64,000 nucleotides of DNA from Nocardioides daeguensis (GTDB lineage: Bacteria; Actinomycetota; Actinomycetes; Propionibacteriales; Nocardioidaceae): NCBI RefSeq assembly GCF_019192965.1, contig NZ_JAHTKU010000002.1, positions 1 to 64,000 of the forward strand, in the 5' to 3' direction. This document shows positions 1 through 8,500 of the stretch, piece after piece (positions within the stretch are counted from its first letter, which is position 1; every line of letters begins with the position of its first letter). The notes under the pieces are model-generated. The model was not told where the DNA came from. It did no database searches and was given only the letters and a program-made list of their open reading frames with translations. The position numbers and the translations under genes are program-made.

Positions 1-60
1 GCGGGGGGGCGGGCGCGGGCGGCCCCCGCCCCCGGGGCGCCCCGCGGGGCGCCCCCCCCC
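1..60. terminator. Extreme-GC palindromic region after divIVA
   Basis: All 60 bases are G or C. Positions 34-55 form a perfect 22-base palindrome (GGGGCGCCCC, GC, GGGGCGCCCC). It lies 44 bases beyond the divIVA stop, so a factor-assisted terminator or end-of-operon hairpin is plausible, possibly shared with a gene off the left edge. There is no T tract on either strand. Such sequence is also error-prone in assembly, so exact base counts should be treated cautiously. Confidence 0.4.
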
Positions 61-98
61 GGTCCGGTCGAGCTGTCAGGAAGGTCGAGCCAGGCGGC

Positions 99-878
99 TC
101 AGGCCTCTTCCTCGCCAAGGATGGAGCGCAGCCGCTTGGGGGCCGGGGTCTCCTCGACGGGCGCCAAGGTGTCGCCCGGTGCCTGCAGCGACTCGAGCTG
201 CTGGGTGAAGTAGCTCTTGAGACGCGAGCGGTACTCACGCTCGAACGAGCGCAGCGTCTCGACCTCGGCGGAGAGCTTGTCGCGCTCCTTCTCGAGGTCG
301 CCGAAGAGCTGGGTACGACGCTCGGCGGTCTCGGCGTCGAGCATCTCGGCACGGGTCCGGGCGTCGGACTCGAGGCGGTCGGCCTTGATCTTGGCCTCGG
401 AGGCGAGGCGGTCGGACTTGGTCCGGGCCTCGCCGACGATCTTGTCGGCCTCGTTCTTGGCGTCCTCGACGAGCTCGTCGGCGTTGCGCGTGGCGATCTC
501 GAGGAGACGCGCCGCGGCGTTGGACGCCTCGGGGACGGTCTCGACCCGGATGGTCTCGACGCCGCCGGTGGCAGCGGGCGCCGGGACGGGGGCCGCCACG
601 ACGGGCTCGACGGGGGCAGGAGCCGCGACCGGAGCCGGGGGCTCGGGCAGGATCTCGGGCACCGGCGCCAGCTGGGTCGGAGCGTCGAACGTCGCCGACG
701 ACGAGCCGGCCTGCGCAGCCGCGAGCTTGGCGCGGAGGTCGTCGTTCTCCTGGGTCAGCCGAGCGAGCTCAGCCTCGACCTCGTCCAAGAACTGGTCGAC
801 CTCGCCCATGTCGTAGCCCTCGCGCAGCCGAACCGGCGTAAAGCGCTTGTTGCTCACGTCCTCAGGCGTCAGGGGCAT
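99..878 (-). CDS. divIVA: DivIVA/Wag31 polar growth protein
   Basis: Coiled-coil protein that marks the cell pole and recruits the elongation machinery in actinobacteria. The N terminus (MPLTPEDVSNKRF, then EGYDMGEVDQFLDEVE) is the classic DivIVA membrane-binding domain. A proline/alanine-rich linker spans about residues 60-110, followed by a long charged coiled coil (about 115-225). At 259 residues it matches actinobacterial Wag31 proteins. The start is preceded by AGGTGAGG a few bases upstream. It is the last gene of the minus-strand division cluster, behind yggT, and a possible -10 (TATGGT, 924-929) suggests it also has its own promoter. Confidence 0.95.
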   Translation of the reverse strand: MPLTPEDVSNKRFTPVRLREGYDMGEVDQFLDEVEAELARLTQENDDLRAKLAAAQAGSSSATFDAPTQLAPVPEILPEPPAPVAAPAPVEPVVAAPVPAPAATGGVETIRVETVPEASNAAARLLEIATRNADELVEDAKNEADKIVGEARTKSDRLASEAKIKADRLESDARTRAEMLDAETAERRTQLFGDLEKERDKLSAEVETLRSFEREYRSRLKSYFTQQLESLQAPGDTLAPVEETPAPKRLRSILGEEEA

Positions 879-923
879 GACCTCACCTATCTAACGAAGA
901 ATCTCGACGGTATGTCTTCACGA

Positions 924-929
924 ACCATA
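924..929 (-). promoter_or_regulatory. Possible divIVA -10 box (TATGGT)
   Basis: TATGGT on the minus strand fits the actinobacterial TANNNT -10. It would give a leader of about 40 bases containing the divIVA ribosome site. No convincing -35 is visible, so this is weak. Confidence 0.3.
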
Positions 930-1018
930 GCGCCTGCACGGGCGAAGGCGGCATCCGCGGCCCGTGCGTGACTCGGTCCCGCGCCAGCGTCCGGATGATC
1001 ACTGGCGTCACAGCAGTA

Positions 1019-1312
1019 TCACAGGAGCAGGTTGCGGCGGTTCACCTCGAGCAGGACGTAGGCAAGGATCATCACGAGGATGAAGCTGAGATCCAGGGCG
1101 AAGTTGCCGATCCGGATCGGCTTGATCACCCGCCGCAGCCCGTTGAGGGGCGGGTCGGTGACGGTGTAGGCCAGCTCGAGGAAGACCAGCACCGGTCCGC
1201 GCGGCTCCCAGGCACGCGCGAACACCTGCACCCAGTCGGTGATGAAGCGCACCCAGAGGAAGCCGATGAAGGCGAACAGCACGCCCTCGATGATCCAGCC
1301 GACGATCGTCAC
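1019..1312 (-). CDS. YggT family membrane protein
   Basis: Small integral membrane protein (97 residues) of the YggT/YlmG family. It starts with a hydrophobic helix (about residues 3-22), has the family segment around DPPLNGLRRVIKPIRIGN, and a second helix near the C terminus. In Gram-positive bacteria it sits between sepF and divIVA, as here, and has been linked to division and membrane organisation; its biochemical role is unknown. The GTG start at 1312 lies six bases after a TAGGTT -10 box (1319-1324), so translation is probably from a leaderless transcript, independent of sepF. Confidence 0.9.
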   Translation of the reverse strand: MTIVGWIIEGVLFAFIGFLWVRFITDWVQVFARAWEPRGPVLVFLELAYTVTDPPLNGLRRVIKPIRIGNFALDLSFILVMILAYVLLEVNRRNLLL

Positions 1313-1318
1313 GACGTC

Positions 1319-1324
1319 AACCTA
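1319..1324 (-). promoter_or_regulatory. Leaderless-type -10 box of yggT
   Basis: TAGGTT followed by six bases (GACGTC) and the GTG start codon. This spacing would put the transcription start at or next to the initiation codon. Confidence 0.5.
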
Positions 1325-1482
1325 TCGCCCGCCCACCAGCGCAGCGCCCGCGCCCGCCCACCACCGCAGCCCACCACCGCAGCCCACCACCGCCAACACC
1401 GTCGGCCAGCGCGAAACGCTGCGGGCCGGAGCCGTCGGAGCGAGGAGCGAGCGACCGGAGGTGGAGGGAGGCCTCTTTCCTC

Positions 1483-1959
1483 GAGCCGACCGTCTTGCCG
1501 CCACGCGAAGGCAACCACCCACCGACTCGACTGCGCGCGCGGCAGCGTGTCAAGCGAAGCGCCGACACGCTCGCGCCCGTCACCACGGCCGCCGGTCGTC
1601 GCGGGAAGACCGGCCGACGGAGCGTAGAGAGCGACGAAGGAGCGACCGGAGCGACCGAGGACGGCCTTTCCGCGAGCCGACCGTCTTGCCGCCACGCGAA
1701 GGCAACCACCCACCGACTCGACTGCGCGCGCGGCAGCGTGTCAAGCGAAGCGCAGACACGCTCGCGCCCGCCACCACGGCCGTCGGTCGTCGCAGGAAGA
1801 CCGGCCGACGGAGCGTAGAGAGCGACGAAGGAGCGACCGGAGCGACCGAGGACGGTCTTTCCGCGAGCCGACCGTCTTGCCGCCACGCGAAGGCAACCAC
1901 CCACCGACTCGACTGCGCGCGCGGCAGCGTGTCAAGCGAAGCGCCGACACGCTCGCGCC
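1483..1959. repeat. 191-bp tandem repeat, 2.5 copies
   Basis: Copies start at 1483, 1674 and 1865 with an exact 191-base period. The first 95 bases of each unit are almost invariant (1483-1577, 1674-1768, 1865-1959); the other 96 bases are present in the first two units only, with few differences. Each unit carries an 8-bp hairpin AGCGTGTC...GACACGCT with a 12-base loop. The single loop change in copy 2 (CGCC to CGCA) leaves the stem intact. Because 191 is not a multiple of 3, any reading frame shifts at each unit, so I regard it as noncoding. It fills most of the 654-base gap between yggT and sepF. Confidence 0.9.
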
Positions 1960-1966
1960 ATCCGGC

Positions 1967-2476
1967 TCAGCTCTGGTTGAAGAAGCCGTCGGCCGCGATG
2001 GCCTGCTTGTCCTCGGCCGCGACGGTCACGTTCGCCGGGGACAGCAGGAAGACCTTGTTGGTGACCCGCTCGATGCTGCCACGGGTCGCGAAGATCAGGC
2101 CGGCAGCGAAGTCGACCAGGCGCTTGGCGTCGGCGTCGTCCATCTCGGTGAGGTTCATGATCACCGGGATGCCCTCGCGGTACTCCTCGCCGATCGAGCG
2201 CGCCTCGTTGTACGTCGTGGGGTGGATGGTCGTGATCCGGGACAGCTCCGCCACGACCGGCTGCGCCGCGACCGCGACGGGACGGCGACGCTCCTCGAGG
2301 TCGGCGACACTGCCCGAGACGTTGCCCGACGGTACGGCGCGGACGGCGCGCTCCTGCCGGGACTCCCGCGTCTCACGCGGGCGGGCCGGCTCGGTCACCT
2401 CGTCGTCGTACTCGTCATAGCCGGTGTCCTCCAGCAGGCCGAGGTACTCACCGATCCTGCGCATCGCACCGCTCAT
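1967..2476 (-). CDS. sepF: SepF, FtsZ membrane anchor
   Basis: Cytoplasmic division protein that tethers FtsZ to the membrane; 169 residues. The N terminus ([17 protein letters not shown]) is the amphipathic membrane-targeting helix, followed by an acidic and arginine-rich linker. The C-terminal SepF (DUF552) domain, about residues 75-160, has [20 protein letters not shown] and the [15 protein letters not shown] core. GGAGG lies eight bases before the ATG. In actinobacteria lacking FtsA and ZipA, SepF is the main FtsZ anchor, binding the conserved FtsZ tail that is also present in this window. Its promoter-distal side faces the 191-bp repeat array. Confidence 0.95.
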   Translation of the reverse strand: MSGAMRRIGEYLGLLEDTGYDEYDDEVTEPARPRETRESRQERAVRAVPSGNVSGSVADLEERRRPVAVAAQPVVAELSRITTIHPTTYNEARSIGEEYREGIPVIMNLTEMDDADAKRLVDFAAGLIFATRGSIERVTNKVFLLSPANVTVAAEDKQAIAADGFFNQS

Positions 2477-2537
2477 GACTGTTGCCTCCGTGATCCGCGT
2501 CCCCGGGTACCGGGAACGTCTGGTGGTGTTGTGGACA

Positions 2538-3236
2538 TTACTGGACTCCCACCCTCGAACCGAGGACCGCGGAGCCTATGCGTACGTGTGTCGCGCCGAC
2601 GGTGATCGCCGCCTCCAGGTCACCGCTCATCCCGGCCGAGAGCAGGGTCGCGTCGGGGTGGCGGGCGAGGAAGTCGGCACGGATCCCGGCCAGCCGGGCG
2701 AAGGCCAGGGCGGGGTCGTCGCCGAGCGGCGCGACGACCATCAGGCCCCGCAGCCGAAGCTCCGGGGTGCGGGCGACCTCGTCTGCCAGGGCGGCCAGGG
2801 TGGCCGGGTCGGCGCCGGAGCGCTGGTCGCGCCCGGGCGGGTCGAGGCTGACCTGGAGCAGGACGTCGACGACCCGGCCGGCGTCGGCGGCACCGCGGGC
2901 GAGCCGCGGCACGAGGGCCGGGCGGTCGACGGACTCGACGACGTCGGCGTACCGGGCGACGGCGGCGGCCTTGTTGGACTGCAGACCGCCGATGAAGTGC
3001 CAGCGCAGGTCGAGGTCGGCGCACTCGGCGGCCTTGGCCTCCGCCTCCTGGTGGCGGTTCTCCCCCACGTCGGTGACGCCGAGCCCGGCCAGCAGGCGAA
3101 CGTCGGAGGCCGGGAAGTACTTGGTGACCACGACCAGGGAGACGTCGTCGGCGGCGCGGCCGGCGTCGGCGGCGGCGCGCGCGATCCGGTCGTGGACGGC
3201 CCTCAGGTTGGTGCGCAGCTCGTCGAGGCGGGTCAT
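2538..3236 (-). CDS. YggS/PROSC family PLP-binding protein
   Basis: Pyridoxal-phosphate homeostasis protein with an alanine-racemase-like TIM barrel; 232 residues. Visible family features are the PLP lysine in [37 protein letters not shown], and the C-terminal [13 protein letters not shown] and [12 protein letters not shown] segments. These proteins carry PLP and affect amino-acid and vitamin B6 balance but have no firm catalytic activity. The ATG at 3236 overlaps the pgeF stop (ATGA), which fixes the start and indicates translational coupling. The position between pgeF and sepF is standard for Gram-positive bacteria. Confidence 0.92.
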   Translation of the reverse strand: MTRLDELRTNLRAVHDRIARAAADAGRAADDVSLVVVTKYFPASDVRLLAGLGVTDVGENRHQEAEAKAAECADLDLRWHFIGGLQSNKAAAVARYADVVESVDRPALVPRLARGAADAGRVVDVLLQVSLDPPGRDQRSGADPATLAALADEVARTPELRLRGLMVVAPLGDDPALAFARLAGIRADFLARHPDATLLSAGMSGDLEAAITVGATHVRIGSAVLGSRVGVQ

Positions 3237-3940
3237 CGCAGCCACACCAACCCGGCGAAGCGTCCGGCGGCCGCGCCGTCGCGTCGGTAGGAGTGGAAGG
3301 AGGCGTCCTCGCGCGTGCAGCCGGGGACGACGCTCGCCGGGACGCCCGCGGCGGCGAGCTGAGCGGCGACGCCGGCGCCCAGGTCGAGCGCGGGCGTGCC
3401 CCAGCTCGTCTCGGCGTACGTCGCGGGGACGGTGGCCGCCACCTCGTCGCGCAAGTCGGCGGGCACCTCGTAGCACCGGCCGCAGACGTGGGGACCGATC
3501 CAGGCACGGATGTCGCGGGCACCGAGCTCACGCATCCGCTCGACGGTCCGGGTGACGACGTCGAGCTGGACTCCGCGTCGGCCCGCGTGGGCGGCACCGA
3601 CGACGCCGACGACCGGGTCGCCGAGCACGACGGGGACGCAGTCGGCGACGCGGACCATCAGCCCGAGCCCGCGGCGTGCGGTGACCTGGCCGTCGGCGGT
3701 CGGGGCGGGGCCGTCCGCAGCGTCGACGACGACCACGACGTCGCCGTGGACCTGGTGCAGCCGCGCGAACGGGACGCCGGCCTCCTCCTGCAACGCGGCG
3801 AGCGCGCCGTCGATCCCGCCGGTGCCGTCGGTGCCGTCGGTCTCACCGAGGTCGAGCGAGGCGTCGGTGAACGCGACCTCGACCCGGCCCGCGTCAGCGG
3901 GGGCCGGGTCGAGGTCGATGGACTCACGAAAGGCGAACAC
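3233..3940 (-). CDS. pgeF: Peptidoglycan editing factor PgeF (YlmD/YfiH)
   Basis: Multicopper-oxidase-fold protein of the DUF152/laccase-domain family; 235 residues. The family's metal-site motifs are visible: RLHQVHGD (His), ADCVPVVLGDP (Cys) and GAAHAGRRGVQLDVV (His). Relatives show purine-nucleoside phosphorylase/adenosine deaminase activity, and E. coli YfiH edits misincorporated residues in UDP-muramyl peptides, which suits this location. It starts with GTG three bases after the ftsZ stop and overlaps yggS by four bases. Confidence 0.9.
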   Translation of the reverse strand: MFAFRESIDLDPAPADAGRVEVAFTDASLDLGETDGTDGTGGIDGALAALQEEAGVPFARLHQVHGDVVVVVDAADGPAPTADGQVTARRGLGLMVRVADCVPVVLGDPVVGVVGAAHAGRRGVQLDVVTRTVERMRELGARDIRAWIGPHVCGRCYEVPADLRDEVAATVPATYAETSWGTPALDLGAGVAAQLAAAGVPASVVPGCTREDASFHSYRRDGAAAGRFAGLVWLR

Positions 3941-3943
3941 GGC

Positions 3944-5137
3944 TCACTTCAAGAAGTCGGGCACGTCCAGGTCGTCGCCGTCGTCGAACTGCATCGGCGC
4001 CGGCGTGGTGCGGGCACCGACCGGCTGCGGCTCGGCGGGCGTCGCGGGAGCGGCGGCCTCACGGGTCGGTGCGGACTGGGCGGACTGGGCGGGCTGGGCC
4101 TGCTGGGCGGGGGCCGCGCGCGTGGGGGCCGGCGTGGCCGGCGCCTGCTGGGCCGGGCGGCGTACGGCGGACTCGTCGCGACGCTTCGGCAGGCCACCGT
4201 CGAAGCCGGCGGCGATGACGGTCACCCGGACCTCGTCGCCGAGGGCGTCGTCGATGATCGTGCCGAAGATGATGTTGGCGTCGGCGTGCACCGCGTCGGC
4301 GACCATCGCGGCGGCCTCGTTGATCTCGAAGATGCCGAGGTCGGAGCCACCGGCGATGGAGAGCAGGACGCCGTGGGCGCCGTCGATCGAGGCCTCGAGC
4401 AGCGGGCTGCTGATCGCCATCTCGGCCGCGGCCAGCGCCCGGTCCTCGCCGCGGGCCGAGCCGATGCCCATGAGGGCGGAGCCGGCGTTGCTCATGACCG
4501 CCTTGACGTCGGCGAAGTCGACGTTGATCAGGCCCGGCGTCGTGATCAGGTCGGTGATGCCGGAGACGCCCTGCAGCAGCACCTGGTCGGCCTGCTTGAA
4601 CGCGTCGAGCATCGACACGTTGCGGTCGGAAATCTGCAGCAGCCGGTCGTTCGGGATCACGATGAGGGTGTCGACCTCCTCGCGGAGACGCTCGATGCCC
4701 TCGTCGGCGGACTTCTTGCGGCGGGCGCCCTCGAAGGTGAACGGACGGGTCACCACACCGATGGTCAGCGCGCCGAGCGAGCGGGCGATCCGGGCCACGA
4801 CCGGCGCACCGCCGGTGCCGGTGCCGCCGCCCTCGCCCGCGGTCACGAAGACCATGTCGGCACCCTTGAGCACCTCCTCGATCTCCTCCGCGTGGTCCTC
4901 GGCGGCCTTGCCGCCCACGTCGGGGTTGGCGCCCGCGCCGAGACCGCGGGTCAGCTCGCGTCCGATGTCGAGCTTCACGTCGGCGTCGCTCATCAGCAGC
5001 GCCTGTGCGTCGGTGTTGATCGCGATGAACTCGACGCCCTTGAGGCCGACGTCGATCATCCGGTTGACGGCGTTGACGCCGCCGCCTCCGATGCCGACGA
5101 CCTTGATGATGGCCAGATAGTTCTGTGCTGCTGCCAC
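3944..5137 (-). CDS. ftsZ: Cell division GTPase FtsZ
   Basis: Tubulin-like GTPase that forms the division ring; 397 residues. The N-terminal Rossmann part has [16 protein letters not shown], the tubulin signature [11 protein letters not shown], and the T7-loop NVDFADVK. A variable Ala/Pro/Gln linker follows residue 320, and the protein ends in [10 protein letters not shown], the actinobacterial tail that binds SepF and other partners. I chose the GTG at 5137 because it gives the usual [14 protein letters not shown] start and is preceded by a strong GAGAGGTGGAG site; the longer in-frame extension upstream lacks family similarity. The promoter region carries a palindrome (5245-5261), and unusually the next gene upstream is on the other strand. 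Confidence 0.97.
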   Translation of the reverse strand: MAAAQNYLAIIKVVGIGGGGVNAVNRMIDVGLKGVEFIAINTDAQALLMSDADVKLDIGRELTRGLGAGANPDVGGKAAEDHAEEIEEVLKGADMVFVTAGEGGGTGTGGAPVVARIARSLGALTIGVVTRPFTFEGARRKKSADEGIERLREEVDTLIVIPNDRLLQISDRNVSMLDAFKQADQVLLQGVSGITDLITTPGLINVDFADVKAVMSNAGSALMGIGSARGEDRALAAAEMAISSPLLEASIDGAHGVLLSIAGGSDLGIFEINEAAAMVADAVHADANIIFGTIIDDALGDEVRVTVIAAGFDGGLPKRRDESAVRRPAQQAPATPAPTRAAPAQQAQPAQSAQSAPTREAAAPATPAEPQPVGARTTPAPMQFDDGDDLDVPDFLK

Positions 5138-5244
5138 GGTGGCTCCACCTCTCCGGTGTTGCGATGAGTTCGTATGTGTCCGTTCACCGACGTCGGCGGC
5201 CGGACCGCTTCCCCGTGGCCAGCCGGCGTGTCGCCACAACCCTT

Positions 5245-5275
5245 ACCCTCAACCTGAGGGTTATAGTTATGTCAA
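5245..5275 (-). promoter_or_regulatory. ftsZ upstream region: palindrome and promoter-like boxes
   Basis: A perfect inverted repeat, ACCCTCA-ACC-TGAGGGT (5245-5261), lies about 110 bases before the ftsZ start. Next to it on the minus strand are TTGACA (5270-5275) and TATAAC (5260-5265). The two boxes are too close to form one standard promoter, so I read this as a promoter/operator zone without assigning exact boxes. It is the most AT-rich stretch nearby. Confidence 0.45.
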
Positions 5276-5403
5276 CCTCGTCGTGGTCACGACCCTAGGG
5301 ACGGTCCGGCGCACCAGCGCGCCGACACGCCGCACCGGTCCCGGAAAGTCCACCGCCGAGCGCGCCTCGCGCCGGCCCGCCCCCGAATGTCGGGACACCC
5401 GAC

Positions 5404-5423
5404 TAGCCTGCGACGTGGAGGTG
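5404..5423 (+). promoter_or_regulatory. -10 box and ribosome site of the PAP2 gene
   Basis: TAGCCT (5404-5409) fits TANNNT. GGAGGTG (5417-5423) is a strong ribosome site five bases before the GTG at 5429, and it decides that start over an ATG 42 bases upstream. Confidence 0.5.
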
Positions 5424-5428
5424 GGAGC

Positions 5429-6421
5429 GTGAGCGAAGCAACAGACACGGCGCGGCACTCGTCGCTCGCGGCGCGCGTCGTCGCACTGGTGGCCTACGTC
5501 GGCGCCCTGGCCGCGTACGTCGCCGTGGTCGGGCTGCCGAAGCAGTCGTGGGTCGCGATCCTGTGGCTGTGGCTGCTCACCATCGCCTGGGACGTGCGCA
5601 AGCCGGTTCGCGAGCACCGCGCCTTCCTCAGGGACTGGGCGCCCGCTGTCGCGCTGCTCCTGGTCTACCTCTACAGCCGGGGGATCTCCGACGACCTGGG
5701 GCTCGGCTCGGTGCACGTGACCGCACCGATCGAGGCCGACCGCTGGCTCTTCGGCGGCACCCTGCCGACCGAGTGGCTGCAGGCGCACCTGTGCGGGGAC
5801 CCGTGCCTGCGCGCCTCCGCGCCCGCCTGGTACGACGTGGTGCTCACGACCGTCTACTACTCGCACTTCTTCGTGGCGCTCACGATCGCCACGGTCCTGT
5901 GGATGCGCGACCGGCCGGAGTGGGTGCGCTACATGCGGCGCTACCTGTCGCTGAGCTTCCTCGCCCTGGCCATCTACATCGCCTACCCGATGGCGCCGCC
6001 GTGGATGGCCTCGCGCGACGGCTACCTCACCGACGACATCTCGCGGATCACCGGACGCGGCTGGTGGGACCTCGGCCACAGCGGCAGCAGCGGCGGCGGA
6101 GGCACCCACCAGAGCATCTCGGCGGTGGGCAACCAGGTCGCCGCGATGCCGTCCCTGCACGCCGGCATCGCGATCCTGGTCGCCGCCTGGGCGATCCCGA
6201 GGCTGCCGGTGCGGTGGCGCTGGCCGATGGCGCTGTACCCGGTCGCGATGTCGTTCATGCTCGTCTACTACGCCGAGCACTACGTCGTCGACGTGATCGC
6301 CGGCGGTCTGTGCGTCGCCGTCGTCCTGGTCGGCTGGTCCCTGGCCGAGCGCCGGCGGCGGCCGGCACCACCGCAGACGCCTCAGCGGGTGGTCGGGGCC
6401 CCGGGGACCGAGACGTCGTAG
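5429..6421 (+). CDS. PAP2-superfamily membrane phosphatase, antisense within dcw cluster
   Basis: Integral membrane protein (330 residues, about six hydrophobic helices) of the PAP2_3 / inositolphosphotransferase-like group. The active-site motifs are MPSLHAGIAI and AEHYVVDVIAGG (His and Asp), preceded by an extracytoplasmic Gly/Ser-rich stretch. Such enzymes remove phosphate from lipid phosphates or transfer phospho-head groups; the substrate cannot be read from sequence. In this position one candidate substrate class is polyprenyl pyrophosphate or a phospholipid, but that is inference. It runs opposite to every neighbouring division gene and its 3' end overlaps the ftsQ 3' end by 40 bases. 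Confidence 0.85.
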   Translation: MSEATDTARHSSLAARVVALVAYVGALAAYVAVVGLPKQSWVAILWLWLLTIAWDVRKPVREHRAFLRDWAPAVALLLVYLYSRGISDDLGLGSVHVTAPIEADRWLFGGTLPTEWLQAHLCGDPCLRASAPAWYDVVLTTVYYSHFFVALTIATVLWMRDRPEWVRYMRRYLSLSFLALAIYIAYPMAPPWMASRDGYLTDDISRITGRGWWDLGHSGSSGGGGTHQSISAVGNQVAAMPSLHAGIAILVAAWAIPRLPVRWRWPMALYPVAMSFMLVYYAEHYVVDVIAGGLCVAVVLVGWSLAERRRRPAPPQTPQRVVGAPGTETS

Positions 6422-7134
6422 ACCTGGGCCTCGCGGTTCAGCAGCTCGAGCAGCACGGCAGCCTTGTCGTCGGCCTGCTCCGCGCTCCCCCAGCGCACCA
6501 GCCGGCCGTCGCGCAGGTGGAGGTCGATCTCGTCGACGGTGCGGACCTCGACGAAGTCGACGAGCTCGGCGACGGCGGAGTCGAGGGCGACCACGACGGC
6601 GGCACCCTCGGCGAGAGCGTCGCTGTCGGCACCCGCACCGACCTTGACCCGCGGCAGCCCGGCGGGAGCCTTGGCGAGCCGGCCGAAGGCGACGCCGGAC
6701 GCGTCGAGGTTGGTGAGCCGGTCCCCGCGGTCGAGGACCGCGACCGGAGTGCGCTCGACGATCTCGATGCGTACGTCGTGGGGCCAGGTCCGGGAGACGT
6801 CGACCGTCTTGACCGTTGCGAGGGACTTGAGGCGGACCTCGATGGCGTGCAGGTCGACGGTCGCGAGCGGCCCCCCGAGGGGGACGTCGGCGGTCGTGAG
6901 CACCTGCTTCTCGGACAGCTGGGCGTTGCCGACCACCTGGACGGCGTCGGCGCGCAGCCAGGCGGAGAAGTAGAGCGCGTAGACGCCGAAGCCCACCGCG
7001 GCGACGAGCAGCACCGCGGCCAGGACGTAGCGCCAGGTCAGCCACCGGCGGGCGCGCTGGCGTCGGGCGAAGGCGCGACGCGTCCGGTCCTGCGGGCTGC
7101 GCGCGCCCGCCCCGCGGCCGCTACCCCTCGCCAT
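6382..7134 (-). CDS. ftsQ: Cell division protein FtsQ
   Basis: Bitopic divisome protein, 250 residues. It has a basic cytoplasmic N terminus (rich in Arg), one transmembrane helix (about residues 34-55, YVLAAVLLVAAVGFGVYALY), a POTRA domain starting LRADAVQVVGNAQLSEKQV, and a beta domain with the DVRIEIVERTPVAVL segment typical of FtsQ/DivIB. It links early and late division proteins through FtsL and FtsB. It overlaps the end of murC by 14 bases, so it is translated with the mur genes. Downstream, ftsZ is separated by the antisense PAP2 gene. Confidence 0.93.
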   Translation of the reverse strand: MARGSGRGAGARSPQDRTRRAFARRQRARRWLTWRYVLAAVLLVAAVGFGVYALYFSAWLRADAVQVVGNAQLSEKQVLTTADVPLGGPLATVDLHAIEVRLKSLATVKTVDVSRTWPHDVRIEIVERTPVAVLDRGDRLTNLDASGVAFGRLAKAPAGLPRVKVGAGADSDALAEGAAVVVALDSAVAELVDFVEVRTVDEIDLHLRDGRLVRWGSAEQADDKAAVLLELLNREAQVYDVSVPGAPTTR

Positions 7135-8500
7135 CGCCCCGCTCCGCGAGGGCGGCGAGCACCTGGGGCGCGAGCGCGGTCACGTCGCCCGCCCCGAGGG
7201 TGAGGACGAGGTCGCCGGGCCGGGCCAGCTCCACCAGTGCGGGTACGACGCCCGCCCGGTCGGGCACGAACCGCACCCGGTCGCCGGGAAGCGGCACTGC
7301 CTCGGCCACCCGCGCGCCGGTCACGTCGGGGTCGGGGTCCTCCCGGGCGACGTACACGTCCATCACGACGACGTCGTCGGCGGCCCCGAGCTCGCGGCCC
7401 ATCTCCTCGCCGAAGATCCGGGTGCGGGAGACGAGGTGCGGCTGGAAGCACACGACGAGCCGCCCGTCCGGCCCCACCAACGAGCGGGCGGCCTCGAGGT
7501 CGCCGCGGATCTCGCTGGGGTGATGGGCGTAGGAGTCGTAGACGCGCACGCCGGCGGCCTCGCCGACGAGCTCCATGCGGCGCTTGGCGCCCTGGTGCTG
7601 CGCGAGGCCGCGGACCAGCGCGGCCGGGTCGAGGCCGAGCTCGAGGCCGGCGGCCAGGGCGAGCAGGGCGTCCTGGGCGTAGTGGCGACCGGGCACGGCG
7701 AGCTCGACGGTGCCGAGGTCGGTGCCGTCGCTCGACACCCGGAAGCGGGTGCGACCTGCCTCGATCACGAGGTCATGGCCGCGCAGCCGGGCATCGTCGG
7801 AGAAGCCGACGGTGCGGGTGGCGAGATCGGCCCGATCGGCGAGGGTCACCCCTGCCCGGCGCGCGAACTCGGCGAAGGCGGCCTCGTAGGCCTGCTCGGT
7901 GCCCCAGTGGTCGAGGTGGTCGGCGTCGACGTTGGTGATCACGCCGATCCGCGGGGTGTAGACGAGGAAGGCGCCGTCGGACTCGTCGGCCTCGACGACC
8001 GCGACCGGGCTGGTGCCGAGGCGGGCGTTGGTGCCGAGCGCCTCGACCTCCGCGCCGATGGCGAAGGTGAGGTCGACGCCGGCCGCGCGCAGCGCCATCA
8101 CCGTCATCGCCGTGGTCGTGGTCTTGCCGTGGGTGCCCGCGATGGCGACGACGTCCTTGTCGAGCAGCACCGACTGCAGGCCGGCCGAGCGCGGCCACAG
8201 CCGCAGGCCGCGCTCGAGCGCGGCGACGACCTCGGGGTTGTCCTCGCGGACGGCGGTGGTGGCCACGACGGTGTCGACGCCGTCGAGGTGGGCGGCGTCG
8301 TGGCCGACGTGGACGGTGATGCCCTCGGCTCGCAGCGCCGAGACGACCGCCGAGTCACTGGCGTCGCTGCCGCTGACCGCCACGCCCGCCTGGTGCATCA
8401 GCCGGGCGATGCCGGACAGACCGGCACCACCGATGCCGATGAAGTGGACGCGACCGAGCCGGTCGGCGGGCAGGATCTCGTCGGGGACGGGGATCTTCAC
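7121..8500 (-). CDS. murC: UDP-N-acetylmuramate--L-alanine ligase MurC
   Basis: Adds L-Ala to UDP-MurNAc in the cytoplasmic stage of peptidoglycan synthesis; 459 residues. The N-terminal UDP-binding part has VHFIGIGGAGLSGIARLM, the central ATPase domain has GTHGKTTTTAM (about residue 117), and ADESDGAF plus DSYAHHPSEI are Mur-ligase signatures. GTG start; its GTGA overlaps the murG stop by four bases. Confidence 0.97.
   Translation of the reverse strand: MKIPVPDEILPADRLGRVHFIGIGGAGLSGIARLMHQAGVAVSGSDASDSAVVSALRAEGITVHVGHDAAHLDGVDTVVATTAVREDNPEVVAALERGLRLWPRSAGLQSVLLDKDVVAIAGTHGKTTTTAMTVMALRAAGVDLTFAIGAEVEALGTNARLGTSPVAVVEADESDGAFLVYTPRIGVITNVDADHLDHWGTEQAYEAAFAEFARRAGVTLADRADLATRTVGFSDDARLRGHDLVIEAGRTRFRVSSDGTDLGTVELAVPGRHYAQDALLALAAGLELGLDPAALVRGLAQHQGAKRRMELVGEAAGVRVYDSYAHHPSEIRGDLEAARSLVGPDGRLVVCFQPHLVSRTRIFGEEMGRELGAADDVVVMDVYVAREDPDPDVTGARVAEAVPLPGDRVRFVPDRAGVVPALVELARPGDLVLTLGAGDVTALAPQVLAALAERGDGEG

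Noticed and set aside
217-816. Long antisense reading frames opposite the real genes
   Set aside because: In DNA this GC-rich, frames opposite and alongside genes stay open by codon bias. They are rich in Arg/Pro/Ser, have no family motifs, and always shadow a gene with clear motifs.
1483-1959. CRISPR array
   Set aside because: The repeats are 95 bases with 96-base spacers that are themselves repeated, so there are no unique spacers, and no cas genes are nearby.
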